Assembly (NCBI GenBank): GCA_964648795.1
Contig: CAZYMB010000014.1
Span: 1 to 40,630, forward strand
DNA: 40,630 nucleotides
Direction of reading: 5' to 3'
Source: JAHDDW01 sp964648795
GTDB taxonomy: Bacteria > Actinomycetota > Acidimicrobiia > Acidimicrobiales > SZUA-35
How positions within the stretch are numbered: position 1 is the stretch's first letter; each line of letters begins with the position of its first letter. Under the pieces are notes generated by a model that was given only the letters and a program-made list of their open reading frames with translations, searched no databases and was not told the DNA's origin. Positions 1 through 8,808 of the stretch are shown here, piece after piece. The position numbers and the translations under genes were made by a program.

Positions 1-1144
1 CTGGCTGGTTAGGGAACACCAATGGATCATCATAAGCAAAGTGAGAGAACTCACATGAAACACGGAACTGGCCACCAGCGGCAATCGGGAAGTGCCCGTC
101 AAAGTTACCAAGTGCCGAGCTAATGTAGTCGAATCTAGATCTCGCAAGCAGCGGCGAGTTGTCCCCTATTGGTAGCTGAGCCTGAGGTGTGTTGGTAAAC
201 GGAGAATTATCCAGAAGCCTGTTACGAACACTCTGTGACTTTATTAGATCTAGGTTCTGCTGATAGTTAACTGGGGCGAAATTGGTATTGACTGGGCCAG
301 TTCCGCCATTGTGAGACGAGCTGTCTCCATCATCGTGTGAGCTATCGTTGTCGTGATGTGAATCATCACCGTCGTCATCATGATGCCCATCAGAGTTATC
401 GTGGCTATCAGGCGATGGCACAGCAGCCGCTGACCCCGATTTAGATGAAGACGAGCTATTTCCAGTTGATGTAGAACCTGTGTTCGATGAAGATGTAGTA
501 CTACCACTTGTTGAACCTGAGCCACTGTTCGAAGACGAAGATGTACTGCCGCCTGTTGATGTAGACCCACTATTTGAAGAAGACGAGTTACTGCTGGTCG
601 TAGAAGAACCACTGTCTGAAGAAGGTGGTGCTGAAGACGAGTGACTAAAACCGTTGTCGACTGCTCCGCTGTCATCGCCCTGATCGTCCTGATCGGTTTC
701 GTTGTCTTCATCGTCCTCGTCATCAACGAAGGCTAGTCGTGAAGGTATTTCATCTGCTGAATCGTCGTCATCGTTCGACTCATCGTCATCTGAATCATTC
801 CCTTCATCTTCGTCTTCATCTGACTCATCACTATCGTCGTCATCTTCGCTATCGTCAGAACCGTTATCTAGATCTTCATCATCGTCAGAGCCTGATTCGT
901 CTTCATCTACTTCATCGAGTTCTGGTTGAGCGTCTTGAACTTCTTCTTCAGCAACATCTGAACCAACAGCTCTTCCTTCGCTAGCTCCAGACTCGCTTCG
1001 ATCCGAGTCAGCAGCCTGCTCGCTAAGCGCTTCGCTAGTAGTAAAACCACTGACTGATACGGGATCTGTTTGTAGTGCCGCCGCTATTACTAGCACCGTA
1101 GCTATAACAAAACCAATCTTTGCTCTCGCCCCAATAGATAACAT
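1..1144 (-). CDS. Secreted acidic/Ser-rich protein with probable DUF1996 domain (partial, runs off left edge)
   Basis: An open frame of 381 codons starts at ATG 1144-1142 and reaches base 1 without a stop, so the C-terminus lies outside the window. Residues 1-24 form a signal peptide (basic Arg/Lys start, then a hydrophobic stretch ending in Ala-Ala-Ala). Residues about 65-158 are almost only Asp, Glu and Ser. Residues 160-236 are a Ser/Thr/Gly linker with repeated SSSSNSGS-like units, and about 242-278 are His/Asp-rich. From about 285 the sequence becomes normal, and near the edge reads FRVSCEFSH then DDPLVFPNQP. This resembles, from memory, the opening of DUF1996 (Cys, SH, DDPIV, PGQPG). 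DUF1996 proteins are secreted and of unknown biochemical role. No clear Shine-Dalgarno precedes the ATG. It lies 71 bases after cysS and is probably transcribed separately. The acidic and His-rich tract could bind divalent cations; that is inference. Confidence 0.75.
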   Translation of the reverse strand, partial: MLSIGARAKIGFVIATVLVIAAALQTDPVSVSGFTTSEALSEQAADSDRSESGASEGRAVGSDVAEEEVQDAQPELDEVDEDESGSDDDEDLDNGSDDSEDDDDSDESDEDEDEGNDSDDDESNDDDDSADEIPSRLAFVDDEDDEDNETDQDDQGDDSGAVDNGFSHSSSAPPSSDSGSSTTSSNSSSSNSGSTSTGGSTSSSSNSGSGSTSGSTTSSSNTGSTSTGNSSSSSKSGSAAAVPSPDSHDNSDGHHDDDGDDSHHDNDSSHDDGDSSSHNGGTGPVNTNFAPVNYQQNLDLIKSQSVRNRLLDNSPFTNTPQAQLPIGDNSPLLARSRFDYISSALGNFDGHFPIAAGGQFRVSCEFSHFAYDDPLVFPNQP

Positions 1145-1215
1145 GTGTTTTGTAACGGGGCATTAAAACTAACTCTTAAGGGAAAGGAGCTAAATAGTCC
1201 AGAAAGCCTAAAGGG

Positions 1216-2574
1216 CTAGGAAATCTTATATGGACGTGCTCCACCAGCTAGATCTTCGACTGCCCAACCTAGCGTTAGAAGCTCATCTCGAAGCTGATCG
1301 GCTCGATCGTAGTTGCCCTCGCTTCTAGCGTCGGTTCTTTGTTCGCACAAAGCCTGTACTTCCGCTGGAACATCATCAACCAAATCGACCTCTAGGCCTA
1401 TTACTTCGACGAAGAACTTAACTGATGCCACGTGGGTAGCTGCCTTTGCATCGTCGCTGGCGTCGAACGCTGCATTGGCGTCACGGACAGAATCAAATAG
1501 AAGCTGCATTACTTTGGGCGTATCCATGTCGTCTTCCATAGCCGCTGTAAATTCGGCTTCTACAGTGGCTGGAACAACACCTACGTCTGTGCCCTCAGCT
1601 CTTCTAAACAGGGCTTTGATTCGCTCTAGGCTCTGTTTGGCAGCAACGAGGGTGTCTTGCGTTACCTCAATCGGTGATCGATAATGAGTTTGCAGGATCA
1701 GCAGCCGATATACAGCCCCACCATAGTCGTTCACCAGGTCAATTAGGTTGTAGGTGTTACCGAGAGACTTCGACATTTTTTCTCCACCAGATTCAACAAA
1801 TCCATTGTGCATCCAATGCCGGCAGAACTCTTTTCCTGCTGCCTTCGCTTGGGCTAGCTCGTTTTCATGGTGTGGAAATTTTAAGTCCAACCCTCCTGTG
1901 TGTAAGTCAAAGCCCTCCCCAAGAATATCCAGGCTCATTACAACGCACTCTGTATGCCATCCTGGTCGCCCATCACCCCAAGGTGAAGGCCAAGAGGGCT
2001 CACCTGGTTTCGATAACTTCCAAAGAACAAAGTCTTGCGGGTGTGCTTTATCTACGCCCACGACCTCACGGTCTGAGGCGCCTGTCCTCAAAGATTCTAG
2101 AGTTTGGTTGGAAAGCTCACCGTAACCCTCGATGTCGGAAACACTCAAGTAGACGCCATCTGAAGTCTTATAAGCCGCTCCTGATTCGAGCAATTCTTCT
2201 ACGAGTGCCACCATTTGAGTGACGTAATCTGTGGCATGTGGAGTTTCCGTCGGCCGCAAGACATTAAGCTGGTCCATTGTTTCCCACCAAACTTGTTCCC
2301 AATGCTTAGTGACAGTGAAGATATCAGTGCCTTCTTCGTTAGCTCTATCGATGATTTTGTCTTCTATATCCGTAATATTCGAGACGAAGTTAACCTCTAA
2401 GCCTTGCCAAGTAAGAAAACGTCGCAGCACGTCATAGACCAAAGTGAAACGGCCGTGCCCAATGTGAGGTGCATCGTAGACGGTAGGGCCACATACGTAG
2501 AGCGAGACCTTACCGGGATCCCTAAGTTCTAAAGGGCGGGCAGACTGCGTCATTGAGTCGTAAAGGCTAATCAT
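1216..2574 (-). CDS. cysS: Cysteinyl-tRNA synthetase
   Basis: Class I aminoacyl-tRNA synthetase that charges tRNA-Cys in the cytoplasm. From the chosen start the protein has 452 residues, close to the usual length of about 460. Visible motifs are the zinc-ligand Cys in VCGPTVYD, the HIGH signature at residues 37-40, WHTECV and FPHHENE (further zinc ligands), and KMSKS. The open frame extends upstream to 2706 inside the thioesterase gene, but that extension (Gln/Leu/Arg-rich) is unlike the family. The ATG at 2574, giving MISLYDSMTQ, is therefore preferred; a second Met seven codons on is possible. The Shine-Dalgarno is weak. It is the last gene of the purine operon, 37 bases after the thioesterase. 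A short weak hairpin (AGCC/GGCT) directly follows the stop. Confidence 0.95.
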   Translation of the reverse strand: MISLYDSMTQSARPLELRDPGKVSLYVCGPTVYDAPHIGHGRFTLVYDVLRRFLTWQGLEVNFVSNITDIEDKIIDRANEEGTDIFTVTKHWEQVWWETMDQLNVLRPTETPHATDYVTQMVALVEELLESGAAYKTSDGVYLSVSDIEGYGELSNQTLESLRTGASDREVVGVDKAHPQDFVLWKLSKPGEPSWPSPWGDGRPGWHTECVVMSLDILGEGFDLHTGGLDLKFPHHENELAQAKAAGKEFCRHWMHNGFVESGGEKMSKSLGNTYNLIDLVNDYGGAVYRLLILQTHYRSPIEVTQDTLVAAKQSLERIKALFRRAEGTDVGVVPATVEAEFTAAMEDDMDTPKVMQLLFDSVRDANAAFDASDDAKAATHVASVKFFVEVIGLEVDLVDDVPAEVQALCEQRTDARSEGNYDRADQLRDELLTLGWAVEDLAGGARPYKIS

Positions 2575-2611
2575 AAGTACTCGATAATAGCTCGAATCTT
2601 GCAGTAGGCGG

Positions 2612-2977
2612 CTAACCCAAGAGCTTTGGCGGAAGCGGGATCGGCTTCCCATCAGTGCCAACTGAAGCAATTCTGACCTCAGCTGTTGCTGCAAGAACAC
2701 CATCATAGGTCAGCGACTGTGACCAAACCATTGAAGCCTTCCGGGTTTGTACGATTTTGGACTCTACTTCTACTTCGCCTTGGCGAATTGGTGCTTTATA
2801 GCTAACAGCGGCGGACACCACGACTAGCTGAACCCCTTCATCGAGCAATTCGGTTAGGCTCAGCCCAGCATCGTGCAAATACTGGGCACGCCCCAGCTCA
2901 AAGTAGGTCAAATAGACACTGTGGTTAACGTGTCCGTATGGGTCTAAATCGCTGAAGCGAACTTTTACAGCTGCCAC
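2612..2977 (-). CDS. Hotdog-fold acyl-CoA thioesterase (4HBT family)
   Basis: A 121-residue protein of the single hotdog-domain size. The N-terminus carries the YbgC/FadM-type signature SDLDPYGHVNHSVYLTYFE, with the probable catalytic Asp at residue 12 and the GHVNH turn just after it. The family hydrolyses acyl-CoA or acyl-ACP thioesters in the cytoplasm; the chain specificity cannot be read from sequence. The start is GTG at 2977-2975, two bases after the guaB stop (TAA, GC, GTG), so translation is probably coupled to guaB. Its presence between guaB and cysS has no obvious metabolic logic. It may be a housekeeping gene carried in the operon. Confidence 0.85.
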   Translation of the reverse strand: MAAVKVRFSDLDPYGHVNHSVYLTYFELGRAQYLHDAGLSLTELLDEGVQLVVVSAAVSYKAPIRQGEVEVESKIVQTRKASMVWSQSLTYDGVLAATAEVRIASVGTDGKPIPLPPKLLG

Positions 2978-2979
2978 GC

Positions 2980-4446
2980 TTACTCGTCGCGAATTACCTG
3001 GACATCGTGAGGGTGGCTTTCCCTAATGCCAGAGTTAGTAATACGAGTGAGCTTTGTGTTGGTACGAAGGTCTTCGATGTTGGCTGCACCCGCATAGCCC
3101 ATTCCAGACTTAAGGCCCCCAACTAGCTGGCCAGCTAGGTCTGAGATGCTACCTGCGTAACGAACGCGAGCTTCGACTCCCTCAGGCACATGCTTTGATA
3201 CTGCGTTGCCACCTGCTGCTGTTTGGTAGCGGTCTGCAGCTCTGCCTCTCATTGCACCTCGTGAGCCCATGCCACGGTAAGTCTTCCACATTGCACCATC
3301 GATAAGTTCAAGTTCTCCTGGTGCCTCATCAGATCCGGCCAAAGTATTGCCAAGCATTACTGCGTTGGCTCCAGCAGCAAAGGCCTTAACGATGTCGCCA
3401 GAAGTAACGATTCCGCCATCGGCGATAATAGGAACACCACTAGTTGCAGCAGCTTCCGCAGATTCATGAATAGCACTCAACTGAGGCATTCCAGCACCCG
3501 CAACAATGCGCGTCGTGCAGATGGAACCTGCGCCAACTCCAACTTTGATTGCATCAGACCCAGAATCTAACAACGCCTTCACGCCATCAGCTGTGACTAC
3601 ATTGCCACCAACGACTGTGACCTTAGGCCACTTCTGCTTTATGTGAGCAACCGTGTCGACCACACCTCTTGAATGTCCATGTGCTGTATCCACTACCAAC
3701 ATGTCGACGCCAGCATCTACTAACTGTTCCGCTCGTTCTAGATAGTCAGTCACACCAATTGCCGCTGCTACGCGTAGCCGGCCTTCGCTATCGATAGTTG
3801 AATTCGGCTTTTCAATCTTCTTAGAGATGTCTTTAACTGTGATTAACCCCTGCAAGCAAAAATTCGAGTCGACGAGTGGCAGCTTTTCAATCCGGTGCTT
3901 ATGTAGGATTTCAACCGCATCTTCTACTGAGGTGCCGACTGGAGCTGTAACCAAGTTCTCAGAAGTCATAAACTCGCTGACTAGGCGGGTGTTCTCTTGA
4001 GTTGAACAGAACCTCACATCTCGATTAGTTAAGATTCCGACGAGTTTGCCATCTGGATTGGTGATTGGAACTCCAGAAATTTTGTGGTGCCCCATTAGTT
4101 CTTCGGCGTCTGCCAGAGTTGCGTCAGGGCCTAGCGAGATTGGAGACTGGATCATCCCGGCTTGAGCTCGTTTAACTCTGTCTATTTCGTCCGCCTGATC
4201 CTCAATAGATAGATTCCGGTGCAAGACTCCAATGCCACCCTCTCGGGCTAGTGCGATTGCCAAGTTTGCTTCAGTGACTGTATCCATTGCCGCAGAAAGA
4301 AATGGGATGTGAAGGGCAATGCCTCCGATTTTGGTGGCCGTGGCTGCCTGGCCTGGCAGAACCTCGCTCCATCCGGGAACGACGAGAACATCGTCAAATG
4401 TTAGAGACTCGTTGGCTTCGAAGAGCCTATGATTGATATGCGACAT
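2980..4446 (-). CDS. guaB: IMP dehydrogenase
   Basis: Catalyses NAD-dependent oxidation of IMP to XMP, the committed step of GMP synthesis. The 488 residues show the full bacterial layout: a TIM barrel interrupted by a CBS-pair regulatory module at about residues 99-215, and the active-site loop GAGSICTTR with catalytic Cys310. The mobile flap GMGSRGAMRGRAADRY follows, and then the GVEARVRYAG segment. The CBS pair suggests nucleotide control of activity, as known for the family. The ATG at 4446 is preceded by a good Shine-Dalgarno (AGGGGAT). It lies 66 bases after purN, the largest internal gap of this operon, so a secondary promoter there is possible, although no convincing one was seen. Confidence 0.97.
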   Translation of the reverse strand: MSHINHRLFEANESLTFDDVLVVPGWSEVLPGQAATATKIGGIALHIPFLSAAMDTVTEANLAIALAREGGIGVLHRNLSIEDQADEIDRVKRAQAGMIQSPISLGPDATLADAEELMGHHKISGVPITNPDGKLVGILTNRDVRFCSTQENTRLVSEFMTSENLVTAPVGTSVEDAVEILHKHRIEKLPLVDSNFCLQGLITVKDISKKIEKPNSTIDSEGRLRVAAAIGVTDYLERAEQLVDAGVDMLVVDTAHGHSRGVVDTVAHIKQKWPKVTVVGGNVVTADGVKALLDSGSDAIKVGVGAGSICTTRIVAGAGMPQLSAIHESAEAAATSGVPIIADGGIVTSGDIVKAFAAGANAVMLGNTLAGSDEAPGELELIDGAMWKTYRGMGSRGAMRGRAADRYQTAAGGNAVSKHVPEGVEARVRYAGSISDLAGQLVGGLKSGMGYAGAANIEDLRTNTKLTRITNSGIRESHPHDVQVIRDE

Positions 4447-4512
4447 ATGTTTATCCCCTAAACATCTATCACTTAAGCGTACCAGTCAAATGATGAGATC
4501 AAAGGCCATTTT

Positions 4513-5103
4513 CTAGACACCTAACTCAGAAAGGGCTTGAGTAACGCCCTCTACGAGGGCTATATGTTCAGCATCATGCATTCGTTTGGTAAACATCTCT
4601 AAGGAATCGCCCTCGACGAAGGGAACCTCTTTAGTAGTTATCGTCGGCCCAGTATCTACGCCTTCATCGGGAACCCAGTGGACCATGACGCCACTATGGC
4701 CTATCTCTTTCGCCTGCCATGCATCAAACGCTTTCTCGATACAGCCCAATCCGACGAAAGTGCCTGGCAGAGCGGGGTGCAGATTAATCACGAGCTGAGA
4801 CGATAAGAATACCGAACTAAGAATCCGATTCCAGCCAGCCAATATGACCAAGTCAGGATCAGCTGAAGCAACTAGGTCACTGAGCTTTGCATCGTAATGA
4901 CCTCGTTCTAACTCTCCAGCTTCCAACACGGTTGCTTCTATGCCTGCTTGAGATGCTCGACTAAGCGCTTTCACATCTGGTTTGTTAGAAACTACCAAGT
5001 TAATGTTGGCATCTAGTGTGCCTGTCTCGATAGCGTCTATAAGAGCTTGAAGGTTTGTACCTGAGCCTGAAACTAGAACAGCTAGGTCAGCGGTCCTATC
5101 CAT
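4513..5103 (-). CDS. purN: Phosphoribosylglycinamide formyltransferase (GART)
   Basis: Transfers the formyl group of 10-formyl-THF to GAR in purine synthesis. Visible signatures are LVSGSGTNLQALIDA at the N-terminus (phosphate-binding loop), LVILAGWNRIL, the catalytic Asn/His in INLHPALPG, and the catalytic Asp in DEGVDTGP. The open frame begins at a GTG at 5124, but the ATG at 5103-5101 gives 196 residues and the usual family start, and it overlaps the preceding purD/purM stop by eight bases. Translational coupling with the fusion gene is therefore likely. The HPALPGTFVG and HSGVMVHWV segments recall the fungal Ade8 subgroup more than E. coli PurN. That is from memory and would need a tree. 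Confidence 0.95.
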   Translation of the reverse strand: MDRTADLAVLVSGSGTNLQALIDAIETGTLDANINLVVSNKPDVKALSRASQAGIEATVLEAGELERGHYDAKLSDLVASADPDLVILAGWNRILSSVFLSSQLVINLHPALPGTFVGLGCIEKAFDAWQAKEIGHSGVMVHWVPDEGVDTGPTITTKEVPFVEGDSLEMFTKRMHDAEHIALVEGVTQALSELGV

Positions 5104-7384
5104 GGTTGCAGATAACACCCTCACCGGCAGTTACGCTACCAATGACTTTGACTGTCTCATCTACAGCATCTTCAAACTTGCTGAAGTTAACTGGGTCGAT
5201 AATTGCTACCATTCCGACACCCATATTAAAGACTCGGTAAGCTTCGTCAGCTGAAACACCGCTGGTTGAAACTAGGAACTCAAATAGTGCGGGCACTGTC
5301 CAAGAAGTTGTATCGATAACGGCTCCACAATTTTCTGGCAGAACTCTAGGAACATTTTCGTAAAAGCCGCCACCTGTAATGTGTGCCATACCGTCAATAA
5401 GGCCAGCGTTCATGGCTCTGCTTAGAGCCGGCAGATAACTTCGATGAGGAGCCAGAAGCGCCTCACCTAAAGAGACATCTGTCTTTGCTCCAGGTAGAGA
5501 CATTTCAAGGTCTACTCCTGAAACAGTCTTTCTGGCCAAAGTGTACCCATTGGTATGAAGTCCCGACGATGCCAAACCAACAAGTAGGTGACCGGGTTGA
5601 ATGTTATTTGTTGGTAACAAGTCTTTACGTTCTAGAACACCAACTAGCGTGCCCGAGACGTCAACGCCTCCTGTTGTCAGAAGGTCGCCCATTTCTGCTG
5701 TTTCGCCGCCAAGCAGAACACAGCCCGAAGCTCTACAAGATTGAGCCATACCATCTACAATTTGTCCAACCACTTCAGGCTCTAGGACTTGTGAAGCAAC
5801 TGTGTCCATAAAGAACAAAGGTTTAGCACCCTGGACTAGCACGTCATTGATGCAGTGGTTAACTAAGTCTTGGCCGATGCCTTCCCAGATCCCTACCTCG
5901 GCAGCCAACATTGTCTTCGTTCCAACGCCATCGGTGCTGGATACTAACAATGGAGATTCGTAGTCCTTTAACTCAGACACATCGAGTACTCCCCCGAAGG
6001 CACCAAGGCCGCTAACTACGGCGTCGGTATGAGTCGACTTAACCGAAGCGGCAATCCGCTCTGTGGTTTCAGCCCCAGCATCTATCGAGACACCTGCTCG
6101 TTCATAAGCGCTAGCTGGCCGCTCGTAATGATTATGTCCAATATCTTGTCTCATAAATAATCCGTTACCTACTATCATGTCTGCTAATTCGTATGCGGTT
6201 TCTACTGCACCTGGCAGGTCATTGGCCGTTCCTACGACACTGAGCACCCGACCACCAGCTGTTACAAGTCCTTGCTCGGATTGGCTAACCCCAGCAAAGT
6301 AAATACTGGTATCTACGGGGAGAACCTCAGGAATTTTTACATCCAAGCCCTTAATTGGCGATGCCGGATAACCTTCGGCTGCAACTGTCACTGAAACTGC
6401 ATAGCTTCTGTCAGCAAGCTCTAGATCATATGATGCCAGCTCGCCATTCGTAGCTGCCCACAACAACTCAAGGAAGTCAGACTTTACTTTAGGGATAACA
6501 ATCTGAGCCTCAGGATCACCGAAGCGACAATTGTATTCGATCAATTTAGGGCCATCTTCTGTCAACATGACGCCGGCATAAATAGTCCCAACATAAGGGG
6601 TTCCGGCCTCAGCCATGCCGGCAACAACAGGCTTTAGGAATCTGTCAACAAATACTTTCTCGAGTTTTTTAGTCCCTGGCACTGGCGAGATGCAGCCCAT
6701 GCCTCCAGTGTTGGGACCTTTGTCACCATCAAATACTCGTTTATGGTCTTGAGCCGTACTCAGCATGACAACGTCTTTACCGTCAGAAATGCCAAAGACA
6801 CTGACTTCTTCGCCAACTAAACGCTCTTCCAGAAGGATAGTTTTTGATGCTTCGCCAAACTCGGAAAGATCAAGCATCGAAGTAATGGCATTGACTGTTT
6901 CGTCGACCGTGTCACATACAGTGACACCCTTTCCAGCTGCTAGGCCGTCGGCCTTAACTACAAATGGTTTGTCTAGACGTTTAACCCAGGCAATGGCCTC
7001 GGCCGAGTTAGTAAATGCCTGCCACTGTGGCCCGGGGATATTGTGCTTAACAGCAAAGTCCCGAGTAAACGATTTTGAACCTTCTAACTTTGCAACCTCA
7101 GCAGTTGGACCAAAGCACTTAACTCCAGCTGAGCTAAGAGAGTCAACCAAACCATCAACAAGTGGAGTTTCTGGACCAACTACTACTAGATCAATTTCCT
7201 CAGAGCTACAAAAATCAGCCACCTGGATGTGATTGTTAACATCGAGATCGCTGCGTTCAAAGTCCATTCCGTCATTACCCGGAGCTACAACAAGCCGCCC
7301 AAGCAAAGGTGAAGCAGCAATAGCAGTCGCCATTGTGTGTTCTCGCGCCCCAGAACCGATTAGCAAAACATTTAACTTGTTCAT
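5096..7384 (-). CDS. purD/purM: Bifunctional GAR synthetase - AIR synthetase (PurD-PurM fusion)
   Basis: One uninterrupted frame of 762 residues encodes two purine enzymes. Residues 1-420 are PurD (phosphoribosylamine-glycine ligase): LLIGSGAREH at the start, the ATP-grasp loop DGLAAGKGV (147-155), and NCRFGDPEAQ (285-294). From about residue 423 PurM (AIR synthetase) follows: YERAGVSIDAG, STDGVGTKT (483-491), GGETAEMGD (559-567), GLASSGLHTNGY (603-614) and ITGGGFYENVPR (669-680), to a complete C-terminus. Both halves are full length and there is almost no linker. It starts with an ATGA overlap with purF and is overlapped by purN. The order GARS-AIRS-GART matches that of the eukaryotic trifunctional GART protein, except that the third domain is a separate, overlapping gene. 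PurD and PurM are usually separate proteins in bacteria. Confidence 0.96.
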   Translation of the reverse strand: MNKLNVLLIGSGAREHTMATAIAASPLLGRLVVAPGNDGMDFERSDLDVNNHIQVADFCSSEEIDLVVVGPETPLVDGLVDSLSSAGVKCFGPTAEVAKLEGSKSFTRDFAVKHNIPGPQWQAFTNSAEAIAWVKRLDKPFVVKADGLAAGKGVTVCDTVDETVNAITSMLDLSEFGEASKTILLEERLVGEEVSVFGISDGKDVVMLSTAQDHKRVFDGDKGPNTGGMGCISPVPGTKKLEKVFVDRFLKPVVAGMAEAGTPYVGTIYAGVMLTEDGPKLIEYNCRFGDPEAQIVIPKVKSDFLELLWAATNGELASYDLELADRSYAVSVTVAAEGYPASPIKGLDVKIPEVLPVDTSIYFAGVSQSEQGLVTAGGRVLSVVGTANDLPGAVETAYELADMIVGNGLFMRQDIGHNHYERPASAYERAGVSIDAGAETTERIAASVKSTHTDAVVSGLGAFGGVLDVSELKDYESPLLVSSTDGVGTKTMLAAEVGIWEGIGQDLVNHCINDVLVQGAKPLFFMDTVASQVLEPEVVGQIVDGMAQSCRASGCVLLGGETAEMGDLLTTGGVDVSGTLVGVLERKDLLPTNNIQPGHLLVGLASSGLHTNGYTLARKTVSGVDLEMSLPGAKTDVSLGEALLAPHRSYLPALSRAMNAGLIDGMAHITGGGFYENVPRVLPENCGAVIDTTSWTVPALFEFLVSTSGVSADEAYRVFNMGVGMVAIIDPVNFSKFEDAVDETVKVIGSVTAGEGVICNHG

Positions 7385-8808
7385 TCGAGTACCCCGTCAA
7401 AGCGCTTCTTTGTTGTTAGCAAATTTAATTGAACTGGCACAGGGTAACTACCCGTGAAACAGGCGTTACAGTAGCCATCATCACGCCCAAGAGCCTTCAT
7501 CATTCGCTCGACTGATAAGAAGCCAAGGCTGTCAGTACCAATGTGCTCACATATCTCAGGAACACCCATTTTGTTGGCAATCAGCTCTTCATAGCTACCC
7601 ATATCGACACCAAAGAAACAAGGGTGCGCAATTGGTGGACAGGTAACTCTCATATGGACTTCAGCAGCACCAGCAGCTCTAACAAGATCGACCAGCTGAC
7701 CAGAAGTGGTACCCCGAACAATGGAGTCGTCAACCATAACAACCCGTTTGCCTTTAAGGTTCGAAGATAAAGCATTGAACTTTAAAGCAACGCCTTGTTG
7801 GCGAAGTTCTGTAGTGGGTTCAATAAAGGTTCGACCGATATAGCGGTTCTTTACAAACCCCTCGTTGTAGGGAACACCTAGAACTCTTGCATAGCCAATG
7901 GCTGCTGGGGTTGAGGAATCAGGAACTGGGATCACGACGTCGGCGTCGGCTGGATGTTCCTTAGCTAGTTCTTCGCCCAAACTCTGGCGAGCGGTGTGAA
8001 CTGAAAGATCGTCCCAAATGGCGTCAGGTCGAGAGAAGTAAATGTGTTCGAAGGTACATCTGGCTTGTGGTTCCGCAGCATCCATAACCTGGAAGCTAGA
8101 TAGCTTGCCACCTGTAATCATGACGATCTCGCCTGGCTTGATTTCTCTGTAAGAAGTGCAACCAACAGTCTCTAGCGCTCCTGTTTCGGAAGCGATGGCA
8201 TGACCGCCTCCCGGTAGCTCTCCAACAGAAAGCGGCCTAAAGCCCCAACGGTCGCGGACAGCCAAGATTTTCTCTCCCGTTAGGACTACAAGACTAAAAG
8301 CTCCAATCCACTTGGGCATTACATTTGCCAAGCGATCTTCCCAACTTGATCCTTCGGTAGCTGCAAGCATTAGTGCCAAGACCTCAGAGTCAGATGAAGA
8401 CTGCAAGCCTGCTCCACTGTTCAATAACTCTTTTCTGAGCTGGTCTGCATTGACCAGATTGCCGTTGTGTGCCAAGCCGAGTGGACCATACATGGTCTCG
8501 ACTACGTAAGGCTGGACGTTTCGTTCGCTATTCGAACCTGTGGTTGAGTACCTGGTGTGCGCAATCGCTAAGTCACCAACAAGTGAGTCGAGTTTCTTTC
8601 CCTTGAAGACCTGATTAACGAGCCCTTGCCCTTTATGTACGCGGATAGCTTGACCATCCGAAACCGCGATACCGGCAGCTTCTTGTCCTCGGTGTTGCAA
8701 AGCATACACGGAGAAAAATGCCGTCTTGTTGGCTTCTTTACCCGGGACCGAAATGGCTACTACACCACATTCTTCTTTTGGTCTATCCATATCCAGCTGT
8801 TTGCTCAT
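7381..8808 (-). CDS. purF: Amidophosphoribosyltransferase
   Basis: First committed enzyme of purine synthesis, converting PRPP and glutamine to phosphoribosylamine. The short propeptide ends at EE before Cys14 (ECGVVAI), the N-terminal nucleophile of the class II glutaminase domain. The C-terminal phosphoribosyltransferase domain carries the PRPP loop VVMVDDSIVRGTT. Cysteines at CTFEHIYFSR, in CPPIAHPC and in the YCNACF pair match the ligands of the structural 4Fe-4S cluster of the B. subtilis-type enzyme, so this is the iron-sulfur, oxygen-sensitive subtype. The 475 residues are normal length. The ATG directly follows the purC stop (TAAATG) and the stop overlaps the purD/purM start (ATGA), so expression of the three is tightly coupled. 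Confidence 0.97.
   Translation of the reverse strand: MSKQLDMDRPKEECGVVAISVPGKEANKTAFFSVYALQHRGQEAAGIAVSDGQAIRVHKGQGLVNQVFKGKKLDSLVGDLAIAHTRYSTTGSNSERNVQPYVVETMYGPLGLAHNGNLVNADQLRKELLNSGAGLQSSSDSEVLALMLAATEGSSWEDRLANVMPKWIGAFSLVVLTGEKILAVRDRWGFRPLSVGELPGGGHAIASETGALETVGCTSYREIKPGEIVMITGGKLSSFQVMDAAEPQARCTFEHIYFSRPDAIWDDLSVHTARQSLGEELAKEHPADADVVIPVPDSSTPAAIGYARVLGVPYNEGFVKNRYIGRTFIEPTTELRQQGVALKFNALSSNLKGKRVVMVDDSIVRGTTSGQLVDLVRAAGAAEVHMRVTCPPIAHPCFFGVDMGSYEELIANKMGVPEICEHIGTDSLGFLSVERMMKALGRDDGYCNACFTGSYPVPVQLNLLTTKKRFDGVLE

Noticed and set aside
250..984. Ser-rich and Arg/His/Leu-rich frames on both strands at the left end
   Set aside because: They are other-frame readings of the Asp/Glu/Ser-coding low-complexity tract of the secreted protein whose own frame is open through 1-1144.
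2575..2706. Longer N-terminus for cysS starting inside the thioesterase gene
   Set aside because: The extension is Gln/Leu/Arg-rich, unlike the family, and the internal ATG at 2574 gives the normal length.
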